Positions 38,047 to 46,481 of a stretch of 64,000 nt of DNA are shown here, piece by piece. Where the stretch lies: positions 721,001-785,000 of the forward strand of contig NZ_CP072913.1 in the NCBI RefSeq assembly GCF_017968885.1. The letters run 5' to 3'. The notes under the pieces were generated by a model, which was given only the letters and a program-made list of their open reading frames with translations, was not told the origin of the DNA and ran no database searches. How positions within the stretch are numbered: position 1 is the stretch's first letter; each line of letters opens with the position of its first letter. The DNA is from Pseudomonas sp. Tri1. GTDB lineage: Bacteria; Pseudomonadota; Gammaproteobacteria; Pseudomonadales; Pseudomonadaceae. The translations under genes were made by a program, and so were the position numbers.

Positions 38047-38460
38047 TCAGGCGGGCGCGGTTTCCTGGCAACACCCCGACGCCAGTTCCTTGAGGATCGG
38101 ACAATCCGGGCGGTGGTCACCATGGCAGTGTTCCACCAGGTCCTGGAGCGTGTCGCGCAGTTCGGCCAGTTCGCGGATCTTCTGGTTCAGTTCATCGATG
38201 TGCTGCCTGGCCAGGGCCTTGACGTCGGCGCTGGCCCGTTGGCGGTCCTGCCAGAGGGTCAGCAGTTTGCCGACCTCTTCCAGGGAAAACCCAAGGTCCC
38301 GGGAGCGCTTGATAAAGGCCAGGGTGTGCAGGTCCTCGGCGCCGTAGATCCGGTAGCCGCTGTCGGTGCGATGGGCTGCCTTGAGCAGGCCGATGGATTC
38401 GTAATAGCGGATCATCTTCGCGCTCAGGCCGCTCTGGCGGGCCGCTTGGCCGATGTTCAT
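38047..38460 (-). CDS. cueR: Cu(I)-responsive MerR regulator
   Basis: 137-aa copper sensor and activator. N-terminal MerR HTH ([20 protein letters not shown]), a dimerisation coiled coil, and a C-terminal metal loop with Cys112 and Cys120 ([13 protein letters not shown]), the same numbering as E. coli CueR. It begins within the last four bases of copA, so it is autoregulated with it. Its targets are evident as two matching operators, before copA and copZ. Confidence 0.95.
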   Translation of the reverse strand: MNIGQAARQSGLSAKMIRYYESIGLLKAAHRTDSGYRIYGAEDLHTLAFIKRSRDLGFSLEEVGKLLTLWQDRQRASADVKALARQHIDELNQKIRELAELRDTLQDLVEHCHGDHRPDCPILKELASGCCQETAPA

Positions 38461-40850
38461 CGCTTGTCCTCCAGGTGCTTGGGTGTCCAGAATTTCAACA
38501 GTAACGCATTGCTCACCACGCTGACGCTCGACAACGCCATGGCCGCGCCAGCCAGCACTGGGTTGAGTAAGCCGAATGCCGCCAGGGGAATGCCGATCAG
38601 GTTATAGACGAACGCCCAGAACAGGTTCTGGCGGATCTTGGCGTAGGTCTTGCGGCTGATGTCCAGGGCCGCCGGCACCAGCCGAGGATCACCGCGCATC
38701 AGGGTGATACCGGCGGCGTGCATCGCCACGTCAGTGCCGCCGCCCATGGCGATGCCGATGTCGGCCGCAGCGAGGGCCGGCGCATCGTTGATGCCGTCGC
38801 CGACCATCGCCACCACCGAATGGCTCTTCAATTGTTGGACGATAGCGGACTTGTCCGCCGGCAATACTTCGGCATGGACCTGGGTGATCCCCAGTGCCTG
38901 GGCCACCACCTTGGCGCTGCCATGGTTGTCGCCAGTGAGCAAGTGGCTGGCGATGTGGCGTTCATTCAACGCCTGTACGGCCGCGAGGGCGCCGGGCTTG
39001 AGCGTGTCACCGAAGGCGAACAGGCCCAGTACCCGCGGCGTTGCGGTTTGTTCGATCAGCCAGGACAGGGTCCGGCCTTCAGCCTCCCACGCCTGTGCCG
39101 ACTCGGCCAGCGATGCAGGGCTCAGGCCCAATTCTTCCAACAGGCGCCGATTGCCCAGGGCCAAGCGGCGACCGTCGAGGCTGCCGGCAATGCCGCGCCC
39201 GGCCAGGGACTGGCTGTCGCTGACATCCGGCACGTCCAGGCTGCGTTCGGTGCAAGCGTCCAGTACCGCTTTGGCGAGAGGGTGTTCGCTGCCGCGTTGC
39301 AGCGCCCCGGCCATTTTCAGCAGCGTGTCTTCATCACCGTCAAGAGCGCTCAAGTGGGCGATGCGCGGTGTGCCGGAGGTCAGGGTGCCAGTCTTGTCGA
39401 ACACCACGGTATCGACTTCATGGGCGCGCTCCAGGGCCTCGGCGTCCTTGATCAGAATGCCGTGGCGCGCGGCCACGCCCGTGCCGGCCATGATCGCCGT
39501 GGGTGTTGCCAGACCCAGGGCGCAGGGGCAGGCAATCACCAGCACGGCGACGGCGTTGATCAGCGCGGTTTCCAGCGGCGCACCGTACAGCCACCAGCCG
39601 ATCAGCGTCGCCAGGGCCAGCACCAATACCACCGGCACGAAGACCTGGCTGACTTTATCCACCAGTTTCTGAATCGGGGCCTTGGCCGCCTGGGCGTCTT
39701 CCACCAGGCGAATGATGCGCGCCAGGACGGTTTCCGTGCCCAAGGCCTGGGTGCGCACCAGCAGCCGGCCTTCGCCATTGATGGCACCACCGGTAACCTT
39801 GTCGCCAGGTTGTTTGGGCACCGGCAGGCTCTCGCCGCTGATCAACGCTTCGTCAGCATGGCTCTGGCCTTCCAGCACTTCACCGTCCACCGGGAAGCGC
39901 TCGCCGGGCTTGACCAAAACCAGGTCATTCAAGCGCAAGGCGCTGATCGCCACGTCCCGTTCCTGGCCATCGATCACCTGGATCGCCCGCTCTGGCCGCA
40001 ATGCTTCGAGGGCGCGAATGGCGCTGGCGGTCTGGCGTTTGGCGCGGCTTTCCAGGTATTTGCCCAGCAAGACCAGGGCAATCACCACGGCCGAGGCCTC
40101 GAAATACAGGTGCGGCATGCTGCCAGGACCGGCGATGATCCACTCATACAGGCTCAAGCCGTAGCCGGCGCTGGTGCCCAAGGCCACCAACAGGTCCATA
40201 TTCCCGGCCCCGGCGCGCACGGCTTTGAAGGCGGCGACATAAAAACGCGCGCCGAAGATGAATTGCACCGGCGTCGCCAGGGCGAACTGCACCCAGGCCG
40301 GCAGCATCCAGTACACGCCAAATGGTTGCAGCACCATCGGCAGGACCAACGGCACGGCCAGCAGAATCGCCAGCACCAGGGCCAGGCGCTCACGGTTCAA
40401 ACGGTTGGCCTGCCCGTCTCGGGGCTGCTCGGCCTGCCAGACGCTGGCGTCATACCCGGCGTGCTTGACCGCATCGATCAGGCGCTGCGGATCAACCTGG
40501 CCGAGCAATTCAAGGTGGGCTCGCTCGTTGGCGAGGTTGACGCTGACGTTGCTCACGCCGGCGATTTTGCTTAAGGCCCGTTCCACTCGGCCGACGCAGG
40601 AGGCGCAGGTCATGCCCTCAATGTTCAACTCCAGGGTTTGAGCAGGGACGCTGTAACCGGCCTGTTCGACGGCCTGCCTCAAGGCTGGCAGGCTGCCCTC
40701 GGGCGCCTGGACCCGCGCCTGTTCGGTCGCCAGGTTGACGCTGACGGCGCTGGCGCCGGCAACTTTACTCAAGGCCCGCTCGACCCGCCCGGTGCAGCTG
40801 GCGCAGGTCATGCCGGCAATGGGTAGATCGAACGTGGTGGATTCAGACAT
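38457..40850 (-). CDS. copA: P1B-type copper-exporting ATPase
   Basis: 797-aa inner-membrane pump exporting Cu(I) to the periplasm. Two N-terminal heavy-metal domains each carry GMTCASC (Cys16/19 and about Cys82/85). The transmembrane copper site ACPCALG, phosphorylation DKTGTLTSG and hinge [10 protein letters not shown] are all present. First gene of copA-cueR. Upstream lie a leader hairpin and a CueR operator. Confidence 0.97.
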   Translation of the reverse strand: MSESTTFDLPIAGMTCASCTGRVERALSKVAGASAVSVNLATEQARVQAPEGSLPALRQAVEQAGYSVPAQTLELNIEGMTCASCVGRVERALSKIAGVSNVSVNLANERAHLELLGQVDPQRLIDAVKHAGYDASVWQAEQPRDGQANRLNRERLALVLAILLAVPLVLPMVLQPFGVYWMLPAWVQFALATPVQFIFGARFYVAAFKAVRAGAGNMDLLVALGTSAGYGLSLYEWIIAGPGSMPHLYFEASAVVIALVLLGKYLESRAKRQTASAIRALEALRPERAIQVIDGQERDVAISALRLNDLVLVKPGERFPVDGEVLEGQSHADEALISGESLPVPKQPGDKVTGGAINGEGRLLVRTQALGTETVLARIIRLVEDAQAAKAPIQKLVDKVSQVFVPVVLVLALATLIGWWLYGAPLETALINAVAVLVIACPCALGLATPTAIMAGTGVAARHGILIKDAEALERAHEVDTVVFDKTGTLTSGTPRIAHLSALDGDEDTLLKMAGALQRGSEHPLAKAVLDACTERSLDVPDVSDSQSLAGRGIAGSLDGRRLALGNRRLLEELGLSPASLAESAQAWEAEGRTLSWLIEQTATPRVLGLFAFGDTLKPGALAAVQALNERHIASHLLTGDNHGSAKVVAQALGITQVHAEVLPADKSAIVQQLKSHSVVAMVGDGINDAPALAAADIGIAMGGGTDVAMHAAGITLMRGDPRLVPAALDISRKTYAKIRQNLFWAFVYNLIGIPLAAFGLLNPVLAGAAMALSSVSVVSNALLLKFWTPKHLEDKR

Positions 40851-40861
40851 CGGTCAGGCTC

Positions 40862-40882
40862 CCTGTAGTGAATGACTACAGG
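40862..40882 (-). promoter_or_regulatory. hairpin in the copA leader
   Basis: Perfect 8-base arms CCTGTAGT / ACTACAGG around a 5-base loop. It lies between the CueR-controlled promoter and the copA ribosome site (GGGAG), ending a few bases before that site. It could influence translation; this is inference. Confidence 0.6.
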
Positions 40883-40886
40883 ATCA

Positions 40887-40907
40887 ACCTTGCCATGCTG
40901 GCAAGGT
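40887..40907 (-). promoter_or_regulatory. CueR operator of copA
   Basis: Perfect dyad with 9-base arms ACCTTGCCA and TGGCAAGGT around TGC, the CueR consensus. On the minus strand a TTGACC -35 element overlaps its left edge, as expected for a MerR-type promoter with a long spacer. Confidence 0.9.
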
Positions 40908-40957
40908 CAAGCGCCAATCGAAAAGCTCGCACACATCTCTAATGCGGAGCTGGCGTT

Positions 40958-41341
40958 TCAGTAACCGAGCCCGGTTGACTTGAGGTACATGCCTTGCCCG
41001 TTCAGGGCGATGCGGAACTTGAGGATATCGCCGGCCCTGACCGTGATCTCCTGCGACCCGGGCGCGAGCATGCCCGGGTTGCAACCCGGTACCTGGCCCG
41101 GCAGCAACTTCAGACGCAAGGAGAATTGACCCGGTGGCAAGTTGAACGAGGTGCTTTGCTCCTGGAACAGCCGGGCCGAGAGCTGATCCTGAATGTAAAT
41201 GCCGATTTCGCAGGAAGTCGCCACTTCCAGGCGCTCGCGGGAAATGATCAGCACGCCGTAATCTTCGCCAGTGGCCGATGCCTGGGGGGCTACCGCTGAA
41301 AAACCGAGCATGCAAAACAGGCTGAACGCTGACCAGCGCAT
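40958..41341 (-). CDS. small secreted hypothetical protein in the copper cluster
   Basis: 127-aa protein. A typical signal peptide (MRWSAFSLFCMLGFSAVA) is probably cleaved after PQASA near residue 23. The mature ~104 residues look beta-rich (YGVLIISRERLEV, FSLRLKLLPGQVPGC) with two cysteines. The ATG at 41341 has GGAGG upstream; a longer reading frame to 41584 is not credible. It lies between copA and copZ, divergent from copZ. No recognised domain and no His/Met-rich copper motif. A periplasmic role in copper handling is only a guess from position. Confidence 0.72.
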   Translation of the reverse strand: MRWSAFSLFCMLGFSAVAPQASATGEDYGVLIISRERLEVATSCEIGIYIQDQLSARLFQEQSTSFNLPPGQFSLRLKLLPGQVPGCNPGMLAPGSQEITVRAGDILKFRIALNGQGMYLKSTGLGY

Positions 41342-41427
41342 GGCTGAACCTCCGGTGTGAAATCCTTGATATGTGCAGCTTGGCTGAGCGCGGTGCCGAT
41401 TGCCAGCCCGGCAGTTTTCGCCAGAAC

Positions 41428-41458
41428 TTGACCTTGCCATGATGGCAAGCTTGAAGCT
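41428..41458 (+). promoter_or_regulatory. CueR-controlled copZ promoter
   Basis: TTGACC -35 (41428-41433), then a CueR dyad CTTGCCA-TGA-TGGCAAG (41433-41449) in the long spacer, then a -10 region near 41453. It matches the copA operator almost base for base. Confidence 0.88.
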
Positions 41459-41488
41459 ATTGGCAACGTCATCCAAAGGAGTCATCTC

Positions 41489-41686
41489 ATGCAAACTTTC
41501 AATGTTCAGGGAATGTCCTGTGGTCACTGCGTCAAGGCGATCACCCAGGCTGTCCAGGCCAAGGATCCGGCGGCCGACGTGCAAGTCGACCTGAGCGCCA
41601 AGACCGTTCAGGTCCAGAGCGCATTGCCGGTCGATGCCGTGCTCAAGGCCATTCAGGAGGAGGGGTATGAGGTAAGCCCCGCCTGA
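41489..41686 (+). CDS. copZ: copper chaperone CopZ
   Basis: 65-aa single heavy-metal-associated domain. The Cu(I) site is GMSCGHC (Cys11 and Cys14). It carries copper to CopA and CueR in the cytosol. AAAGGAG ribosome site upstream. Controlled by the adjacent CueR operator. Confidence 0.96.
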   Translation: MQTFNVQGMSCGHCVKAITQAVQAKDPAADVQVDLSAKTVQVQSALPVDAVLKAIQEEGYEVSPA

Positions 41687-41781
41687 AGAATTTTAATCGT
41701 TAGCGACCTATCGGAATGTTCAAAAGCGCCCGGCACAGCTAGACTGTCGGGCTGCCGACTGACGCCTGAACTGGACGCCCG

Positions 41782-42984
41782 ATGAACCTCCGTACCATTC
41801 TGATTCTTGGCGCCCTGAGCGCTTTCGGTCCCTTGGCGATCGACTTCTATTTGCCCGCTTTTCCGGCGATGGCCACGGCCTTCGGTACCGACGAAAAGCA
41901 CATCCAATTAACCCTGGCGGCTTATTTTCTCGGCTTATCCATTGGGCAACTGGCCTACGGGCCGGTGGCGGATCGGTTCGGGCGGCGCATTCCGCTACTG
42001 ACCGGTGTCGGCTTGTTCACCTTGGCGTCCCTGGCCTGCGCCTACGCGCCGAGTCTCGAATGGCTGATCGGTGCCCGCTTCGTCCAGGCCCTGGGTGGGT
42101 GCGCCGGGATGGTGATTTCCCGGGCGGTGGTCAGCGATAAATGCGACGCGGTGGGTTCGGCCAAGGTGTTTTCGCAGTTGATGCTGGTGATGGGGCTGGC
42201 GCCGATTCTCGCGCCGATGCTGGGTGGGTTGCTGGTGAACCTGCATGGCTGGCAGTCAATCTTCATTGCCCTGACCGTGTTCAGCGCATTGGCGTCGACG
42301 GCGGTGGCCTTGTGGCTGCCGGAAAGCTTGCCGGACTATGTGCCTAGGCAACCGTTGTCGGGGGCGTTGCGCCAATATGGCCGGTTATTGACCGACGCCG
42401 TCTACTTCGGCCATGCGCTAACGGGGGGCATCGCTATCGCTGGGATGTTTGCCTACATCGCCGGTTCGCCTTTTGTCTTCATCAAGCTCTATGGTGTACC
42501 GGCCGAGCATTTCGGTTGGCTGTTCGGCACCAACGCGGCGGGCTTCATTCTGGTGGCACAGGTCAATGCCCGGTTGTTGTCCCGACGAGGTCCGGCGTTC
42601 CTGCTGGGCCGCGCGGTATGGATCTACCTGGCCGCCGGACTGACGCTGCTGGCTGTCAGCGCCTTGCAGCCGGTGCATTTGTGGCCATTGCTGATTCCGC
42701 TGTTTATCTGCATCTCCAGCCTGGGTTGCATCCTTCCCAACGCGTCAGCCTGCGCGATGAACGGGCAGGGCGCCCGCGCTGGCAGCGCTTCGGCGATGCT
42801 GGGTTGCCTGCAGTTTTCCGTGGCCGCCGGGGCTGCCGCATTGGTGGCGGCGCTGCACGACGGCAGCGCCGTACCGATGGCGCTGGTCATCAGCCTTTGC
42901 GGACTGTTGGTGGTGAGTGCTGCGATGCTGACCCGCCGCCTGCAAAATGCCCGGGCGCTGGCCCAGGCCAGTCGCCAGGGCTGA
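41782..42984 (+). CDS. Bcr/CflA family drug-resistance MFS transporter
   Basis: 400-aa 12-helix exporter of the DHA1/Bcr group. Motif A is present as YGPVADRFGRR; the N-terminus LGALSAFGPLAIDFYLPAFP and ARFVQALGGCAGMVISRAVV are diagnostic. Likely exports drugs or small metabolites with proton exchange. It ends two bases before the convergent small gene at 42986. Confidence 0.92.
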   Translation: MNLRTILILGALSAFGPLAIDFYLPAFPAMATAFGTDEKHIQLTLAAYFLGLSIGQLAYGPVADRFGRRIPLLTGVGLFTLASLACAYAPSLEWLIGARFVQALGGCAGMVISRAVVSDKCDAVGSAKVFSQLMLVMGLAPILAPMLGGLLVNLHGWQSIFIALTVFSALASTAVALWLPESLPDYVPRQPLSGALRQYGRLLTDAVYFGHALTGGIAIAGMFAYIAGSPFVFIKLYGVPAEHFGWLFGTNAAGFILVAQVNARLLSRRGPAFLLGRAVWIYLAAGLTLLAVSALQPVHLWPLLIPLFICISSLGCILPNASACAMNGQGARAGSASAMLGCLQFSVAAGAAALVAALHDGSAVPMALVISLCGLLVVSAAMLTRRLQNARALAQASRQG

Positions 42985-42985
42985 T

Positions 42986-43156
42986 TCAGCTGGCCGCGCG
43001 CTGCTGCTGTTCGGGGAAATGATGGGGCGCGTGAAGTCGCGCTTGCAGGGTATTGGTGAAGGCCTGGGCTTCGGCCTCGGTGCGGAAGGTCACGACGTGC
43101 TGGTCGAGGCGCACCTGCCATTGGGATTTTGCCACTTCTTTTATCAGGATCTTCAT
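42986..43156 (-). CDS. small conserved hypothetical protein
   Basis: 56-aa protein MKILIKEVAKSQWQVRLDQ..., strong GGAGG ribosome site eight bases before the ATG. The pattern WQVRLDQHVVTFRTEAEAQA resembles small beta-beta-alpha proteins that replicate a 'query-in-sequence' strand pair, but no function is known. Convergent with the Bcr-like gene. Confidence 0.68.
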   Translation of the reverse strand: MKILIKEVAKSQWQVRLDQHVVTFRTEAEAQAFTNTLQARLHAPHHFPEQQQRAAS

Positions 43157-43283
43157 TGCTGACCTCCTCACGTAAAAGATTGCGTTGCAAAGGCCTCGAG
43201 TGTAGACCGGAATGCGATCGTAATTGTGACAAGGGTCAATTGTCGGACTGACGGTTGAATCGCCTACCAGTGACGCAATCACC

Positions 43284-43370
43284 GTGGCGAGGGAGCTTGC
43301 TCGCGCTTGGGGACGCAGCAACCATATTGGAGCCGCTGCGCAGCCCAGCGGGAGCAAGCTCCCTCGCCAC
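43284..43370. repeat. REPIN, variant family
   Basis: Inverted pair built on GTGGCGAGGGAGCTTGCTCG, a different REP subtype from the others in the window, with its own spacer. Between the small gene and the oxidoreductase. Confidence 0.88.
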
Positions 43371-43411
43371 ATTGAGTTAACAAGCCAAGAGTTCTGGCCG
43401 CCACAAAATAG

Positions 43412-44425
43412 TCAGAAGCCCTCAAGCACAATCTTGCCCTTGGACTTCCCGCTCTCCAGCAGCGCATGGGCCCGGCGCAGGTTCTCGGCGTTGATGGTGC
43501 CGAAATGCTCGCCGACGGTGGTTCTCAGCGTGCCGGCGTCGATCAGTGCGGCCACGCGGTTGAGCAGTTTATGTTGTTCGATCATGTCGGCCGTTTCGAA
43601 CAGCGAGCGGGTGTACATGAACTCCCAATGCAACGACAGGCTCTTGCGCTTGAGCTTGGTCACGTCCAATGCCTTGGGATCATCGATCAATGCCAGTTTG
43701 CCCTGGGGCGCCAAGGCTTCGACCAATTGATCCAGGTGCTGCTCGGTCTGGGTCAGGCTGGCGACGTGAGTCACCTGAGGCTGGCCGGCTTGCTTCAGTA
43801 CTTCGCTCAACGGCTGGCTGTGGTCGATCACCAGGTCGGCGCCCAAGTCACGCACCCAATCGTGGGTCTGTGCCCGGGAAGCGGTGCCTATGACTTTCAG
43901 TCCGGTGAGCTGGCTGGCCAGTTGCGTCAGGATCGAACCCACGCCTCCTGCAGCGCCGACGATCAACAGGCTCTGGCCCTGGTCGCTCTGGCCTTCCTGG
44001 ATCTGCAGCCGCTCGAACAACAACTCCCAGGCCGTAATGGCCGTCAGTGGCAGCGCCGCCGCTTCGGCGAAACCGAGGGTCTTGGGCATGTGGCCGACGA
44101 TGCGCTCATCCACCACATGCAATTCGCTGTTGCCACCGGCCCGGGCGATGGAGCCGGCGTAGAACACCTTGTCGCCAGCCTTGAACAGCGAGACTTCACT
44201 GCCCACCGCCTTCACCACGCCAGCCACGTCCCAACCCAACACTTTGGCAACGCCGCCTTCGGGCTGGACGTTCTGGCGGACCTTGGTGTCCACCGGGTTG
44301 ACCGAGATAGCCTTGACCTCCACCAGCAAGTCCCTGGGGCCTGCGACGGGTTCCGGCAGTTCGATGTCTTGCAGCGATTGCACGTCGGTGATGGGCAGCG
44401 AATGGTAGTAGGCGATGGCTTTCAT
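43412..44425 (-). CDS. zinc-binding alcohol dehydrogenase family / quinone oxidoreductase
   Basis: 337-aa medium-chain dehydrogenase. The GroES-like N-terminal domain includes VEVKAISVNPVDTKVRQ and LGWDVAGVVKAVG. The Rossmann domain carries VGAAGGVGSILTQLA. Catalytic-zinc Cys/His ligands are not evident, so an NADPH:quinone-type reductase is likely. Divergent from a LysR gene that probably regulates it. Confidence 0.88.
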   Translation of the reverse strand: MKAIAYYHSLPITDVQSLQDIELPEPVAGPRDLLVEVKAISVNPVDTKVRQNVQPEGGVAKVLGWDVAGVVKAVGSEVSLFKAGDKVFYAGSIARAGGNSELHVVDERIVGHMPKTLGFAEAAALPLTAITAWELLFERLQIQEGQSDQGQSLLIVGAAGGVGSILTQLASQLTGLKVIGTASRAQTHDWVRDLGADLVIDHSQPLSEVLKQAGQPQVTHVASLTQTEQHLDQLVEALAPQGKLALIDDPKALDVTKLKRKSLSLHWEFMYTRSLFETADMIEQHKLLNRVAALIDAGTLRTTVGEHFGTINAENLRRAHALLESGKSKGKIVLEGF

Positions 44426-44469
44426 GAAGCGGCTCCGTGAGATGAGTTCAATGAAGCCATGGTTAGCTA

Positions 44470-44486
44470 TTTATCAGCGAGATAAA
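44470..44486. promoter_or_regulatory. candidate LysR operator between oxidoreductase and lysR genes
   Basis: Perfect dyad TTTATC-AGCGA-GATAAA in the 112-base divergent gap, enclosed by a second pair TTAGC/GCTAA. Consistent with an LTTR binding site; binding is inferred. Confidence 0.55.
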
Positions 44487-44537
44487 ACCGGCTAAAAGAA
44501 CAGGGTCTTTCAATATTTTTTTGATAATGGAGTCGTC

Positions 44538-45467
44538 ATGCTTCGATTCGATGACTTGCAGCTATTCGTCCGGGCGGCAGATCTGGGCAGTCTCTCGGCT
44601 GCGGCCAGGGTCATGGACCTGTCGGCGGCGGTGGCCAGTGCCGCATTGAAGCGGATTGAGCTGCACCTGGGCGCGCGGCTGTTGGCCCGCTCAACCCGTA
44701 GCCTGCGTCTGACTGCCGAGGGGGAAGGTTTCCTTGAATATGCCCGCGCCGCACTGGGCAGTCTCGAAGAGGGGCGACGATTGTTGACCAGCGGCCAGGA
44801 TCAGGTCAGCGGGGTGTTGCAGTTGTCCGCGCCCTCGGACCTGGGGCGCAACCTGCTGCTGCCCTGGCTCGACGCATTCCAGCACGAGCACCCCGGGCTG
44901 ACTGTGCGGCTGCTGCTGGGCGATCGCATTGCCGACCTGTTCAAGCAACCGGTGGATATCGCACTGCGTTATGGCGAGCCGGAAGATTCGAGCCTGGTGG
45001 CCCTGCCTGTCGCACCAGACAATTACCGGGTGCTGTGTGCGTCACCGGATTACCTGGCACGCCATGGTGAGCCCCAACAGTTGGAGCAACTGGCCCAGCA
45101 CAACTGCCTGCTGTACATGCTCGGCACCCGGGTGCATGACCGTTGGTGCTTTCATGACGGCAAACGGGAAATGAGCCTCACCGTCAGCGGGGATCGCTTC
45201 AGCGACGATGCCGATGTGGTGCGACGCTGGGCGGTGGCGGGGGCGGGGATCGCCTACAAGTCATGGCTGGATGTCTCCACCGATGTGCTGGCCGGGCGCC
45301 TGAAGATCCTTTTACCGCAGCTGCGATGCGAGCGCGCGCCGCTCAATCTGCTGTGTGCCCATCGGGCGCAATTGAGCAAACCCATCAAGCTGCTGCGGGA
45401 AATGCTCAAGGTCCGTTGCGGTCAGTTGACGGCACAATTTCCACTCTCGACGGGGGATGACTATTAG
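44538..45467 (+). CDS. LysR family transcriptional regulator
   Basis: 309-aa regulator. The N-terminal winged HTH reads LQLFVRAADLGSLSAAARVM and KRIELHLGARLLARSTRSL. The C-terminal periplasmic-binding-like effector domain contains SAPSDLGRNLLLPWLDAF. It belongs to the CrgA/DsdC-like LTTR group that acts on adjacent oxidoreductases. Divergent from the quinone oxidoreductase gene. Confidence 0.93.
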   Translation: MLRFDDLQLFVRAADLGSLSAAARVMDLSAAVASAALKRIELHLGARLLARSTRSLRLTAEGEGFLEYARAALGSLEEGRRLLTSGQDQVSGVLQLSAPSDLGRNLLLPWLDAFQHEHPGLTVRLLLGDRIADLFKQPVDIALRYGEPEDSSLVALPVAPDNYRVLCASPDYLARHGEPQQLEQLAQHNCLLYMLGTRVHDRWCFHDGKREMSLTVSGDRFSDDADVVRRWAVAGAGIAYKSWLDVSTDVLAGRLKILLPQLRCERAPLNLLCAHRAQLSKPIKLLREMLKVRCGQLTAQFPLSTGDDY

Positions 45468-45648
45468 TCGCGTGCAAATAGAGACTTTTCCCTCACGAAC
45501 AATCGCCTCCAAAGGTTTCCGGAGGACAGGAAAGCTTGATCGTCACGCTTATACTAGCGGCCGCCTGAGTCGGCGCGGCATTGAGTGCGGCGTCGCGCGA
45601 TTTGCAGCGCCAGAGCCGTAGACGAATGATTCAACAGGGAGTGAATAC

Positions 45649-46383
45649 ATGGAACATGCACCTTGCATCAGCCAGATCGCCACGCTGCTGGCCGACCCCA
45701 AGCGCAGCGCAATGATGTGGGCCTTGATGGACGGCACGGCCCGACAGGCTGAAGAGTTGGCTTTACTGGCCGGGCTGTCGCCGTCCTCGGCCAATGCTCA
45801 TCTGGGACGTCTGTCCGCTGGAGGCCTGTTGAAAGTCGAAGCCCGGGGCCGCAAGCGTTTTTTCCGTCTGGCGGCGCCCGAGATCGGTGCTGCTGTCGAG
45901 GCGTTGGCCAGCGCGACTCTGGTCAGCACGCCGCGACAGATTCCGGACGTCTTCAAGCGCGGCATCATGCCCAGCAAGGCACCGTCGGCACCTGCCTCAT
46001 TGATGCGGGCCAGGCTCTGCGATGATCATCTGGGCGGTACTCTGGCGGCTGACCTGTATCAGCGACTGCTGGATGCCGGGTGGATCGAACAGTTTGACCA
46101 GCGGGTGATCGTCACCCATAAAGGCGCCAATCAGTTGGCCGGCCACGGCCTGTTCATCCAGGCGTTGGCCCACCGCAACGCCCGCATCGCTTGCCCCTGC
46201 CCGGACTGGAGCGAGCGTCGCCCGCACCTGGGAGGAGCGCTGGGGGCGGCGCTGTTGCAGCTGTTCATGCAGTCCGGCTGGCTGAGCCTGCCCAATGATT
46301 CGCGGGCGTTGCAGGTGACGGTGGTCGGCCAGCAGGAAATTCACCGGTTCGCCCGGCAGGAGACTTTGGAGATGGCGCTGTAA
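45649..46383 (+). CDS. ArsR-type winged-helix regulator with C-terminal Cys motif
   Basis: 244-aa regulator, longer than usual ArsR proteins. The N-terminal winged helix (ISQIATLLADPKRSAMMWAL, LALLAGLSPSSANAHLGRL, GRKRFFRLAAPEI) fits ArsR. The remaining ~130 residues hold a second winged-helix-like region and a CPCPDWSERRPHLGG segment with two cysteines that could sense metal or redox. It precedes the MFS transporter by about 100 bases on the same strand and may control it. Confidence 0.87.
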   Translation: MEHAPCISQIATLLADPKRSAMMWALMDGTARQAEELALLAGLSPSSANAHLGRLSAGGLLKVEARGRKRFFRLAAPEIGAAVEALASATLVSTPRQIPDVFKRGIMPSKAPSAPASLMRARLCDDHLGGTLAADLYQRLLDAGWIEQFDQRVIVTHKGANQLAGHGLFIQALAHRNARIACPCPDWSERRPHLGGALGAALLQLFMQSGWLSLPNDSRALQVTVVGQQEIHRFARQETLEMAL

Positions 46384-46481
46384 CACGTCGCTCAGGGCTG
46401 TCGGCAGGTCGTATCCAGCAATAACCGTCGGCAAGGTTCGCGCACACTCGGTCCGGGGAACTATCGGATTGGGGGATGCAC

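Noticed and set aside
38718..40574. 618-codon plus-strand frame across copA
   Set aside because: Antisense shadow of the copper ATPase.
40958..41584. 208-codon version of the secreted copper-cluster protein
   Set aside because: The extension overlaps the copZ promoter; the shorter form has a clear signal peptide and ribosome site.
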